Assembly: GCA_947462115.1 (NCBI GenBank)
Contig: CANHON010000042.1
Span: 1-17,898 of the forward strand
DNA: 17,898 bases
Origin: Deltaproteobacteria bacterium
GTDB lineage: Bacteria; Myxococcota_A; UBA796; UBA2385
Direction of reading: 5' to 3'
This document shows positions 7,951-15,491 of the stretch, in pieces. The notes under the pieces are model-generated. The model was not told the origin of the DNA and searched no databases. It saw only the letters and a program-made list of their open reading frames with translations. Position numbers and translations under genes: made by a program. Position 1 is the stretch's first letter. The number at the start of each line of letters is the position of its first letter.

Positions 7951-8138
7951 GCGTCTGATCTCCCTTGGGGCTGCTTCAAGTCGGCGCCGCGGGGGCGCCT
8001 CCGGTGCGCTATCCCAGATCGCCAACGGTGGGGGCCGCGCGGCCGACCCGGCGCCGAGGGGCCGCGGGTGGGCTCATCGGCCGGGCGCGCCTCACCTTGA
8101 CCGCTTTAGGCTACACGCCGGCGGCAGCGGGGGACGGC

Positions 8139-9638
8139 ATGGGGGATGAGGTCGCGGGGCAGGGCGCTGCGGGTCACGGCGCTCTGGCGCGGAGCACAGC
8201 CGAGCAGGGCGGCCCGATCGGCGCGCAGCTCGACCACCTGATGGACGTGCTGGAGGGCGCCCTCGGCGGGCAGCCCCTGGAGCTGCCGCCGCCCTCCGGC
8301 GACCCCCAGCACGATCGCCTGCGCGCCCTGATCGCTGCGCTCCCGCCCCTCTCGCCGCGGCGCGCGCCCCTGCGCCCCTTGCTGGAGGCCCTCGACCGCA
8401 CCCACGGCCCCCGGGCCCTCGCCCGCGGCCTCGGCTGGACCGTGGAGCTGCCCGCGTCCCCGCCGGCGGAGGTGGCGGTCGACGGCGCCCGCCTCGGGGC
8501 TCTGCTCGAAGACATTGTCACCTGCGCCATTCTGGTCGCGCGCGCCCACGGCGGGGTCCGGGTCCACCTCGGGCCGGGCGGCGGGCCGACGGGGCGAGAG
8601 GCGCAGCTCACCATCGAGGGCCCAGGCCTCGTGATGGGTCTGCCTGGGCTGCTCTTCGCCGAGGCACGGTCGATGGGCGCCCGCCTGAGGCTCCCCGTCG
8701 ATCGGCCCACCTGCGCCACCCTCGACCTGGGCCTCGCGCCGGGCTCCAGCTGGGCGCCGCTGCCCGCGCCCGCCCCGGCGCTCAGCCCCGCGCTGGTCCC
8801 CGCGCTGGCCCCCACGGCCGACCGGGGGGCGCGGGCCGCGCTGCGGGGCCTGCGGGTCATCGCGGCCGATGACCATGAGATCAATCGGTTCATCCTCAGC
8901 GCGATGCTGGAGGAGCTCGGCTGCACCGGCATCCAGGCCGAAGACGGCCGGGCGGCGCTGGCCCTGGCCCAGGCCGAGCGCCCCGACGCCCTGATCCTCG
9001 ACCTCTACATGCCGGCGCTGGACGGCCTGGAGGTCGCGCGGCGGCTGCGGGCCTGGGAGGCCGAGGCGGGGGTTCCGCGCACGCCGATCTTCGCGCTGAC
9101 CGCCGACGCGAGCCCCGCCACCGCCGCGGCCTGCAAAACTGCCGGGATGGACGCCTTTCTGGTCAAGCCCGCCGATCCCGACGCCGTGCTCGCCGCGCTC
9201 CTGGCCCACTGCGCGCCCAGCGCCGCCGCGCCGCCCCGCGCCGCCCCGAGGTCCGCGGTCCTTCCGCCCCAGCTCGCCGCCGACCGCCGCCGGGCCCCCG
9301 AGCCGCCGGCCTCGGCCCTCGATCAGAAGCAGGTGACGATGATGCGCGAGGTGATGGGGCCGGCCGCCTTCGCTGAGCTCATCCTCACCTTCGTCGCCCA
9401 CACCGCCGAGCAGATTGACGTGCTGGAGGCCGCGCTCGTCGCCCGGGACTGGCCCGCCGCGCAGCGCCTCGCCCACGGCGTCAAGTCGGGCACCGCGCAG
9501 ATGGGGGCCACCGGCATGTCGCAGCTCGCCCGAACCATCGAAGAGCAGCTCCGGGCGCAGGTCCTCGTCGATGGGCCCACGGCGACCCGCGCGCTGCGGG
9601 CGAGCTTGGAGGCGGCGCGCGTCGCGCTGAGCGCCTGA
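8139..9638 (+). CDS. Receiver-HPt phosphorelay protein with degenerate kinase ATPase-like region
   Basis: A 499-residue signalling protein. Residues ~112-200 align loosely with a HATPase_c domain: D115/R118/L119 fit the start of the N-box, but the metal-binding Asn is C129 and the usual Lys is L132, and the G-box DxGxG reads IEGPG (159-163). ATP binding therefore looks lost. No DHp phospho-His motif is visible in 1-110. A Pro/Ala-rich linker (~207-228) leads to an intact receiver (237-~358: D244/D245, phosphoacceptor D288, T321, K343). A second Pro/Ala linker follows, then an HPt domain (~395-495) with phospho-His H446 in LAHGVKSG. It could pass phosphate between an unlinked kinase and a regulator. 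The start is the ATG at 8139, behind a G-rich but weak ribosome site; the frame opens further upstream to 7965. It is divergent from the OmpR-type regulator. Confidence 0.8.
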   Translation: MGDEVAGQGAAGHGALARSTAEQGGPIGAQLDHLMDVLEGALGGQPLELPPPSGDPQHDRLRALIAALPPLSPRRAPLRPLLEALDRTHGPRALARGLGWTVELPASPPAEVAVDGARLGALLEDIVTCAILVARAHGGVRVHLGPGGGPTGREAQLTIEGPGLVMGLPGLLFAEARSMGARLRLPVDRPTCATLDLGLAPGSSWAPLPAPAPALSPALVPALAPTADRGARAALRGLRVIAADDHEINRFILSAMLEELGCTGIQAEDGRAALALAQAERPDALILDLYMPALDGLEVARRLRAWEAEAGVPRTPIFALTADASPATAAACKTAGMDAFLVKPADPDAVLAALLAHCAPSAAAPPRAAPRSAVLPPQLAADRRRAPEPPASALDQKQVTMMREVMGPAAFAELILTFVAHTAEQIDVLEAALVARDWPAAQRLAHGVKSGTAQMGATGMSQLARTIEEQLRAQVLVDGPTATRALRASLEAARVALSA

Positions 9639-9647
9639 GCCCGGCGC

Positions 9648-10340
9648 TCACCAGGGCAGGGCCACCGGGCCGAGCGGGTCGAGGTGGAGCGCCGCGAGAT
9701 CAACGTCAGGTCCGGGCTTCCCGGCGAGCACAAAGCGCTCAAACAGGCCCCGAAAGTCGGCGTAGGCCACGTCCACCCGCTCGAGGTCGGCCTCGACCCG
9801 GCAGCGTGCCAGCTCCACCACGAGGCCCTCGAGCAGCACGCGGATCAGGACCGCCATGCGCTCGGGCGGCACCGTCAGGCGGTCGAGCTCGGCCTCAAAG
9901 ACCTTGGCGATGGCATCAGCGAGCAGCGCGGTGCTCTCGGCGTAGAAGCGCGCGACGGTGCGGCCCATCTCGCTGTCGTGGTTGGACAGCGCGAGGGTCT
10001 CGACCAAGAAGGGCGCGCCCTGGTGGAGATCGCGGGCAGCGGCCCACATGGCGTCCAGCGCGTCGAGCGCGCTCGGCAAGCCGCCGTCGCCCCGCCGGGC
10101 CCGCTCGATGAACCGCTGGTGGAGCTGGCGGAAGTAGGCCCGCTGGGTCTCGACCAGCAGGTGGTCTTTGTTCTCGAAGTGGTAGTGCAGCAGGCCCTTG
10201 CTGACGCCGGCCTCGGCCGCCACCTCCCCCATCGAGGCGCCGTCAAAGCCGACCCGCCCGAAGATCCGCCGCGCCGCGCCGAGGATCCGCGGCACCGTGC
10301 GCCCGTCCGCCGCGCCGCCCAATCGAGAGCTCAGGGGCAT
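9648..10340 (-). CDS. TetR/AcrR-family transcriptional regulator
   Basis: A 230-residue repressor-type protein. The N-terminal DNA-binding domain (~15-62) shows the family pattern: ILGAARRIFGRVGF, then the helix-turn-helix EVAAEAGVSKGLLHYHF and the trailing NKDHLLVE. The C-terminal ligand-binding part (~65-225) is divergent and gives no ligand clue. The start at 10340 is chosen because a GGGAGGT ribosome site sits just upstream and the TetR domain begins normally after it; the longer frame to 10535 is low-complexity Arg/Pro sequence. A perfect palindrome at 10360-10375 lies 20 bases upstream of the start, consistent with autoregulation. The gene is convergent with the phosphorelay gene (9 bases apart). 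The ABC exporter upstream on the same strand could be a target, but it is separated by 378 bases. Confidence 0.93.
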   Translation of the reverse strand: MPLSSRLGGAADGRTVPRILGAARRIFGRVGFDGASMGEVAAEAGVSKGLLHYHFENKDHLLVETQRAYFRQLHQRFIERARRGDGGLPSALDALDAMWAAARDLHQGAPFLVETLALSNHDSEMGRTVARFYAESTALLADAIAKVFEAELDRLTVPPERMAVLIRVLLEGLVVELARCRVEADLERVDVAYADFRGLFERFVLAGKPGPDVDLAALHLDPLGPVALPW

Positions 10341-10359
10341 CACCACCTCCCGCGGCGCC

Positions 10360-10375
10360 CTGGCCGCTCGGCCAG
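10360..10375. promoter_or_regulatory. Palindromic operator candidate for the TetR-family regulator
   Basis: CTGGCCG-CT-CGGCCAG is a perfect 7-2-7 inverted repeat of 16 bases. TetR-family dimers typically bind palindromes of this size, often upstream of their own gene. It lies 20 bases upstream of the regulator's ATG and touches a possible -10 hexamer, so binding would block transcription. Assignment as the operator is inference from position and symmetry. Confidence 0.6.
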
Positions 10376-10379
10376 TGTA
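10374..10379 (-). promoter_or_regulatory. Possible -10 element (TACACT) of the TetR gene
   Basis: Reading the minus strand, TACACT begins 40 bases upstream of the regulator ATG and overlaps the palindrome by two bases, so the transcription start would fall inside the palindrome. No good -35 hexamer is seen at 16-18 bases, so this is a weak call. Confidence 0.3.
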
Positions 10380-10616
10380 GCCGAGGCCGAGGCGCCAAGT
10401 CGAGGGGCAGGCAGTCGGCACGCGCCGGGCCCCTCGGCCCGCCGACCTGGGGAGAACCCGTAGCCGCGCCAGCGCTTTGGGTCGCCGCCGCGGAGGGCCC
10501 CGGGGCCCGCCGGCCTTGGGGGGCCGGGTCCGCATAGGCTGGGGGGCGGCTCAGGCCGGCCGTTGGCCCCAGCCCGGCGAGGCCGTCAACGATAATAGCC
10601 TCAGCATCATCACTTT

Positions 10617-10702
10617 GACCAAGCTCTTCCCCAAGCGGAGGCGCGCGCCTCTCTCCACGTCGACGCTAAACAACGCGCGCCTCCGCCTTGGGGAACTTGG
10701 TC
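10617..10702. repeat. Large bulged inverted repeat (86 bases)
   Basis: The left arm (GACCAAG, TTCCCCAAG, CGGAGGCGCGCG; 10617-10647) pairs with the right arm (CGCGCGCCTCCG, CTTGGGGAA, CTTGGTC; 10674-10702). All 28 base pairs are perfect apart from a three-base CTC bulge on the left (10624-10626) and one extra C on the right (10686). The 26-base loop contains GTCGAC. No T-run follows on either strand. It lies 17 bases past the stop of the ABC permease gene and could form a strong hairpin there. It may act as a factor-dependent or stem-only terminator or 3'-end stabiliser, or be a small non-autonomous repeat element. Confidence 0.85.
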
Positions 10703-10718
10703 CGCCCGGGTGAACCGA

Positions 10719-11519
10719 TCAGGGCACGTCCATCCGCTGGAACCGGGCGCCCGCGCCCACCGCGCACAGGGCGCAGAGCACCGCCAAGCCGATGAGCTTG
10801 TTGACGTCCCACTGCTCGCTCCAGCCCTCCCAGGCGCCCAGCGCGTTGCCCGGCACATAGGGCGCGATGGTCTGGGCCCAGGCCACTCCGAAGGCGCCGA
10901 GCGCCTTGAGCAGCAGCTGCACGCCCTTGTCGAGGATCAGGTAGAGCACGATGCCCACCACCACGCCGCCCACCGAGCGCGACAGGGTGGAGATGAACAA
11001 GGTGAGCAGGATGAGGCCGAGGTCGGAGAAGAAGCTGACCAGGTAGCCGAGCAGCACCGGCCCGATGTCGGCCTCGAGGCTGAACACCGCCGCGCCGCCC
11101 AGCGCCGAGACCACCGCCGTGAGCAGCAGGGTGGACAGCGAGAGCGCCGACAGGGCGGTCACCTTCGCGGCCAGCACGCTCAGGCGCGACACGGGCCGCA
11201 GCAGGACCTCGCGCAGGCTGTTGTCGGCCAGCTCGCCGGCCAGGGTGCTCGCGGTGGACAGCACGAGCAGCAGCGGCAGCACGAAGAAATTGCGCGCGAC
11301 GAGGCCCCAGGCCATCGTGCCCCGCCAGGTCTGGTCGATGCTGCTGGCCACGTTCATCTGGTTGACCTGGGCCGCGCCGGCCTGCTGCACCACAAAGTGC
11401 ATGCCAAAGACCACGAGGCCACCGACCAGCAGCGCCAAGGCCAAGGCGGCCTTGCCCGACACCCGGCCGAAGATCGCGCGCAGCTCGGCCACCACCATCA
11501 AGAAGAAGTGCGCGGGCAT
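10719..11519 (-). CDS. ABC-2 type transporter permease subunit
   Basis: A 266-residue integral membrane protein with about six hydrophobic segments (~24-45, 73-92, 115-147, 153-178, 183-208, 240-256). The loop after the second segment carries the family's typical ELADNSLREVLLRPVSR motif, seen in permeases of the NosY/BcrB/GldF type. It would form the membrane channel for the ATPase encoded immediately upstream. Its ATG overlaps the ATPase stop by one base (TGATG), indicating translational coupling. The substrate is unknown; such two-gene exporters move antibiotics, lipids or peptides, or assist assembly of surface proteins. A large inverted repeat follows the stop. Confidence 0.9.
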   Translation of the reverse strand: MPAHFFLMVVAELRAIFGRVSGKAALALALLVGGLVVFGMHFVVQQAGAAQVNQMNVASSIDQTWRGTMAWGLVARNFFVLPLLLVLSTASTLAGELADNSLREVLLRPVSRLSVLAAKVTALSALSLSTLLLTAVVSALGGAAVFSLEADIGPVLLGYLVSFFSDLGLILLTLFISTLSRSVGGVVVGIVLYLILDKGVQLLLKALGAFGVAWAQTIAPYVPGNALGAWEGWSEQWDVNKLIGLAVLCALCAVGAGARFQRMDVP

Positions 11520-12457
11520 CAGGTCAGCTCCTTGTTGGTCAGCGAGAGGAACAGCTCCTCCAGGGAGTGCTGGACCGGCACCAAAGCAGAGACCGGCACG
11601 CCATCTTGGACGAGGTGACGGTTGAGCTCAGGCACCGTGAGCCCGTCGAGGGCCAGCCGCAGCGCGCCGTGCTCGTCTTCGTCTTTGGCGGGCAGCACGC
11701 CCACCCCAGCGAGGCCCGCCAAGGAGGCCCGCAGGCGGTCGGGCTCGGGCGAGCTCACGTCCACCTCGACCACGCTGCCCTTGCCCGCGACCAGCTCAGC
11801 CACGGTGCCTTCAGCGATCATGCAGCCCTTCTCGATGATGCCCACGCGGTTGCAGAGCAGCTCGATCTCCGACAGGAGGTGGGAGCTGATGAGGATGGTG
11901 AGCTGCGTGTCTTTGGCGAGCTGGCCGAGCAGGTCACGCACCTCGCGCATGCCGCGGGGGTCGAGGCCGTTGGTGGGCTCGTCGAGGATCAACAGCTTGG
12001 GCTGCCCCACCAGGGCCCGGCCGATGCCGAGGCGCTGGCGCATCCCGAGGCTGTAGGTGCGCACCGGCTCCGCGTCGCGGCCCCACAGGCCCACCAGCTG
12101 CAGCGCCCGATCGATGTCGTCTTTGGTGCCCCGCCCGGCGAAGGCGACGGCCCGCTCCAGGTTTTGGCGGCCGGTCATCCACGGGTGGAAGGCCGGGGTC
12201 TCGACCATGGCGCCCACAAAGCTGCGCTGCTTGACCGGGTCTGACTCGCCGAAAATACTGACCGTGCCAGCATCTCGACCGATGAGCCCGAGCATGCACC
12301 GGATGGCCGTCGTCTTTCCGGCGCCGTTGGGGCCGAGGAAGCCATAGATGTCTCCTTCGAGCACCCGCAGCGACAGCCCGTTGACCGCCGTGCGGCCCCC
12401 GAACCGCCGGGTCAGCCCGGAGGTTACCAACGCTTCAACGCTGCTTGTCTGCACCAT
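11519..12457 (-). CDS. ABC transporter ATP-binding protein (BcrA/CcmA-type)
   Basis: A 312-residue cytoplasmic ATPase with every motif in place: Walker A GPNGAGKTT (42-50), Glu86 at the Q-loop position (VETP, common in this subfamily), signature YSLGMRQR (135-142), Walker B LLILDEP (155-161), D-loop NGLD and switch His193. A C-terminal ~90-residue extension ends in a SLEELFLSLT segment typical of ATPases that pair with ABC-2 permeases. It powers the exporter with the permease gene that overlaps it by one base. The ATG at 12457 is preceded by GAGGGCGGAGG, with the nearest GGAGG only two bases away, an unusually tight spacing. The divergent lipoprotein gene begins only 31 bases away. Confidence 0.95.
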   Translation of the reverse strand: MVQTSSVEALVTSGLTRRFGGRTAVNGLSLRVLEGDIYGFLGPNGAGKTTAIRCMLGLIGRDAGTVSIFGESDPVKQRSFVGAMVETPAFHPWMTGRQNLERAVAFAGRGTKDDIDRALQLVGLWGRDAEPVRTYSLGMRQRLGIGRALVGQPKLLILDEPTNGLDPRGMREVRDLLGQLAKDTQLTILISSHLLSEIELLCNRVGIIEKGCMIAEGTVAELVAGKGSVVEVDVSSPEPDRLRASLAGLAGVGVLPAKDEDEHGALRLALDGLTVPELNRHLVQDGVPVSALVPVQHSLEELFLSLTNKELT

Positions 12458-12488
12458 CGCCTCCGCCCTCGCAGCCAGGAGCTGCCCG

Positions 12489-14000
12489 ATGCCACGCCTC
12501 GTGGGCCCCGCCGAAGCGCCCCGTCTCGCCGCGCGCCCCTCGATGGGCCGCGGGCGCCCCCTCTATGGCGTTGCTCGGGGCCTGTCCGCCTTGCGCGTGG
12601 CCGGATGGGTCGCCGCGCTGGGCACCGCGGGCTGCGCCCCGCCGACGCCCGCGCCGGTGCCGGAGTTCTTTGACCCCGGGGCGCCGATCACCGTACAAGA
12701 CGTGCGGCGCGGCTTTGTCGAACTGGGCCGCACAGTGACGCTCAACGACCTCGTCGTCACCCTGGGCCGGGCGCCCGGCGGCCGCGACCTGTGGCTCAGC
12801 GCGCCAGAGGGCGGTGAGTATGCTGGGCTGCGCGTCTTTCTCAACAGCCCCAGGCCAGAGCTGCTGCCGCGGACCGGCCAGCGCATGAGCCTGCAGGGCA
12901 CCGTGGGCAGCCGCGCCGGTCACATCTTGTTGTTGATGGAGGAGTACCACCTCGCCGCGGTCGGCGGGGAGGGCAGCGTGGCCCCGAGCCGCATCGGGCC
13001 GGTCGCCGACTATGGCCCGTGGGTCGATGGGCTGGTGGAGATCGACGAGGCGCAGGTGCTCGACTGCGGCGACGCGGCCGGCCTCCAGGCCCTCCAGGTG
13101 GGCCAGGGCGCCCCCTTGTCCTTTGACGGCTGGAGCGCCGGCGTGGCCCTCGAGGCCGGCGAGGGCCGGGCGGGGCTCAGCGGGCTGCTGCAGGCCACCA
13201 ATACGGCGGTGCGCCTGCGGGCCCGCAGCGTCGAAGACAGCGGTCAGCAGACCCATCCGGCCGAGGGCGCGGGCTGCGTCGCCGATCCCTGGGGCCTCGC
13301 CCTGCACCCCCGCGAGGGCTGGGCCCGGGCGGAGGGCCTCGTGGTGAGCGCGGTGGATCGGGGCGCCGAAGCCGCCTACCTCCAGCCGGCGGGGGGCGGC
13401 CCGGGCCTGCGCCTGCGGGCGGCGCCCCCGCTGTCCATCGCCGCGCTGATCGAGGCGGGCACCCTGGTCGAGGGCGCTGTGGTTGACGTGGAGGGCGTTC
13501 TTCAGCGGCCCGGCGGCCTGCCAGAGCTGCTCCTGCTGCAGGCCGAGGCCCTGCGCCGCACCGGCGAGGCCGCGCCGACCCCCTGGCCCCTCGCCGCGCT
13601 CCTGCGCGCCATTGAGGACCGTCGCGGCGCCGAGGCCCCCGACACCGCGTCTCCCGACACCGCGTCCCCCGACACCGCGTCCCCCGACACCGCGAGCCCT
13701 GACACCGCGAGCCCCGAGCCCGAAGCGCCCTCGGGGCCGGCGTTGCCGCGGAGCGCGCCGGCCCATGCGGCCCTGGTCTCCTTGGGGCCGCTGGTGACGG
13801 GGCCGGCGATCGGGCGCTGGCGGGTGGGGACCACGCTGGGCCTGCCCCTCGACGGGCGAATCCCGGCCGCGGACCCGCCAGCCCGGGCGGTGCTCAGCGA
13901 CGTGATCGGCGTGATGCAGGCCGATCTGCTCGATGAGGCCCTGCTGCTCCGCCGCATCGACGAGGCCAGCCTGGCCCCCGCGCCGGCCCCCGCGCCTTAG
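12489..14000 (+). CDS. Predicted lipoprotein with PDTAS-repeat linker, function unknown
   Basis: A 503-residue exported protein. A basic N-region and hydrophobic stretch end in a lipobox-like LGTAGC, so Cys49 should be lipidated and the protein membrane-anchored. The region after it (~50-380) is beta-rich and contains two OB-fold-like stretches (for example TLNDLVVTLGRAPGGRDLWL, later LQGTVGSRAGHILLL). A PDTAS pentapeptide repeat (384-408) separates it from a last ~95-residue domain and an Ala-Pro tail. I do not recognise the family. AGGAG seven bases upstream supports the ATG at 12489; an in-frame ATG at 12543 would give a more usual lipoprotein signal length of 31 but has no ribosome site. 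Its stop overlaps the stop of the convergent M20 gene. Confidence 0.75.
   Translation: MPRLVGPAEAPRLAARPSMGRGRPLYGVARGLSALRVAGWVAALGTAGCAPPTPAPVPEFFDPGAPITVQDVRRGFVELGRTVTLNDLVVTLGRAPGGRDLWLSAPEGGEYAGLRVFLNSPRPELLPRTGQRMSLQGTVGSRAGHILLLMEEYHLAAVGGEGSVAPSRIGPVADYGPWVDGLVEIDEAQVLDCGDAAGLQALQVGQGAPLSFDGWSAGVALEAGEGRAGLSGLLQATNTAVRLRARSVEDSGQQTHPAEGAGCVADPWGLALHPREGWARAEGLVVSAVDRGAEAAYLQPAGGGPGLRLRAAPPLSIAALIEAGTLVEGAVVDVEGVLQRPGGLPELLLLQAEALRRTGEAAPTPWPLAALLRAIEDRRGAEAPDTASPDTASPDTASPDTASPDTASPEPEAPSGPALPRSAPAHAALVSLGPLVTGPAIGRWRVGTTLGLPLDGRIPAADPPARAVLSDVIGVMQADLLDEALLLRRIDEASLAPAPAPAP
13638..13712 (+). repeat. Five tandem 15-base repeats encoding PDTAS
   Basis: Five consecutive units of the form CCCGACACCGCGTCN/AGC encode PDTAS x5 within the lipoprotein; units 2 and 3 are identical and the others differ at one to a few positions. 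A sixth, partial unit (PEP) follows. It looks like a flexible linker grown by in-frame duplication. Confidence 0.9.
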
Positions 14001-15415
14001 CTCCGCAGCGCCGCGGGGCTCAGCGCGCTGAGCTCGGCGTAGAGGTGCACGTTCGCGGCGATGGCCCGCGCAAAAACCCCCAGGTCGAGGCTCTCGTTGG
14101 GGCCGTGGGCGGTGGAATTGGGGTCCATCACCCCGTTGAGGATCAGCGGCAGCGCGCCATAGCGGCGGCCGAACAGCGCCACGAAGGGGATGGAGCCGCC
14201 GACGCCCACTTGGAGCATCGGCGCGCCCCAGCTCGCCATGTAGGCGCGATCCGCGGCCTCAAAGGCGGGACCTCGCGGGGTATACAGCCAGCCTTCGCTG
14301 GCGTTGGCCCCGACCTCCACGCTCACCTGCACCCCGCCCGGCGGATCGACCAGCAGCACCGCGCGCAGGGCCTCCATCATCTCGTCGATGGTCTGGCCGG
14401 GCGCGAGCCGGATCGACAGGGTGGCGCTCGCAGCGGTGCGCAGGGCGTTCTTCTTGCGGTCGGGGGTGGGCAAGGTGGTGGCGACCACGGTGAGGCTGGG
14501 CTGCCGCCACATCCACTCGGCCGGCGGGCGGCCGCGGTCGGGCAAGGCCGCCACGTCGGGCAGCAGGTGCGCGCCCTCGTGGATCACCGCGGCGTTGAGC
14601 GGCACGCCCCAGGCAGCGGCGCTCCAGGCCGCGGGCACGTCTACGCGGCCCACCTTCATGCGCCCGTCTTCGTCGGCCAGGCGGCTGATCAGCGCCATGA
14701 GGGCCAGCGAGACGTCGGGCACCATGCCGCCCCACAGGCCGCTGTGGCCGTCGGCCTCGAGCGCGGCGCAGCGCAGCTCGACCTCCAGCAGGCCGCGCAG
14801 CGAGACCGTGAGCCCCGGCTGGGTGGTGCTCGGGTTCTCACAGTCGGTCAAGATCATGAGATCGGCGGCGAAGGCCTCGGGGTAGGCGTCCATGAACCGC
14901 TCCAGGTTCGGGGAGCCGATCTCCTCCTCGCCCTCGATGAGCAGCCTCAAGTTGACGGGCAGCGCGCCGTTTTCGTCCATATAGGCTTGGATGGCCGCGA
15001 GGTGGCTGACCCAGCCGCCCATGTCGTCGCTGGCGCCGCGGGCGTAGGCCCGGCCGTCGATGACCGTCAGGGTGTGCGGGTCGGTGCGCCAGGGCTCGCC
15101 TTTGACCGGCTGCAGGTCCAGGTGGCCATAGACGAGCACGGTGGGCTTGTCGGGGCCGGCGCCGGTCCACTCGGCCGCCACGCAGGGCAGCGCGCCGTCG
15201 AGCTCGAGCAGGCGGCTGTTCTCCAGGCCCAAGGCCGAGAGATCGGCGACCACCTTCGCGGCGAGGCGGCGCACGTCGTCGGCGTGGGCGGGGTCGCAGG
15301 AGATGGCGGGGATCGCGACGTACTCGGCCAAGCGGGCGAGGGCGGCGTCGAAGCCCGCGGCGGCGCGGGCGGCGACCGCGGCGGTGGGCGCGGGCGAAGG
15401 GGCGGCTGAGCGCAT
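13997..15415 (-). CDS. M20 family metallopeptidase (dipeptidase/carnosinase-like)
   Basis: A 472-residue cytosolic two-zinc peptidase. Metal and catalytic residues follow the family order: H98 and D100 (GHLDLQPV), bridging D130 (GASDDMGG), catalytic E164 and ligand E165 (EGEEEIGS), D191 (LTDCEN) and a C-terminal His in STAHGPNESL. The inserted lid/dimerisation domain lies between, around 200-320. The length matches the CNDP/DapE-like dipeptidase branch (about 450-475), which cleaves dipeptides or short peptides. The ATG at 15415 is preceded by GGAGGT at proper spacing, so the 11-residue longer frame to 15448 is not used. The stop codon TAA shares three bases with the lipoprotein's TAG on the other strand. 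It is divergent from the beta-helix gene, 76 bases away. Confidence 0.93.
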   Translation of the reverse strand: MRSAAPSPAPTAAVAARAAAGFDAALARLAEYVAIPAISCDPAHADDVRRLAAKVVADLSALGLENSRLLELDGALPCVAAEWTGAGPDKPTVLVYGHLDLQPVKGEPWRTDPHTLTVIDGRAYARGASDDMGGWVSHLAAIQAYMDENGALPVNLRLLIEGEEEIGSPNLERFMDAYPEAFAADLMILTDCENPSTTQPGLTVSLRGLLEVELRCAALEADGHSGLWGGMVPDVSLALMALISRLADEDGRMKVGRVDVPAAWSAAAWGVPLNAAVIHEGAHLLPDVAALPDRGRPPAEWMWRQPSLTVVATTLPTPDRKKNALRTAASATLSIRLAPGQTIDEMMEALRAVLLVDPPGGVQVSVEVGANASEGWLYTPRGPAFEAADRAYMASWGAPMLQVGVGGSIPFVALFGRRYGALPLILNGVMDPNSTAHGPNESLDLGVFARAIAANVHLYAELSALSPAALRS

Positions 15416-15491
15416 GGGAGACCTCCAGGGGGCGGCAGTCTCGCACACGCGGCTGGGCGCGCGGTCGCGGTCGGCGCGCTACGGTGGGCGC

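Larger units (their letters stand above)
10341..10718. other. 378-base non-coding stretch between the ABC exporter and the TetR gene
   Basis: No credible gene is seen. From left to right it holds the TetR ribosome site, a 16-base palindrome (10360-10375) with an adjoining TACACT hexamer, GC-rich sequence, a TAGGCT hexamer at 10535-10540 on the plus strand, a markedly AT-richer patch at about 10585-10616 (containing GATAAT), and a large bulged inverted repeat at 10617-10702. The short frames across it lack start signals and protein-like composition. Confidence 0.7.

Noticed and set aside
8097..8112. TTGACC and TAGGCT upstream of the phosphorelay gene as a -35/-10 pair
   Set aside because: The two hexamers are only four bases apart, not 16-18. 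TAGGCT alone might be a -10, but there is no support beyond position.
10710..11618. Plus-strand frame of 302 codons rich in His, Gln and Arg
   Set aside because: The composition is that of a shadow of the ABC permease. The opposite frame has clear membrane segments and a coupled start.
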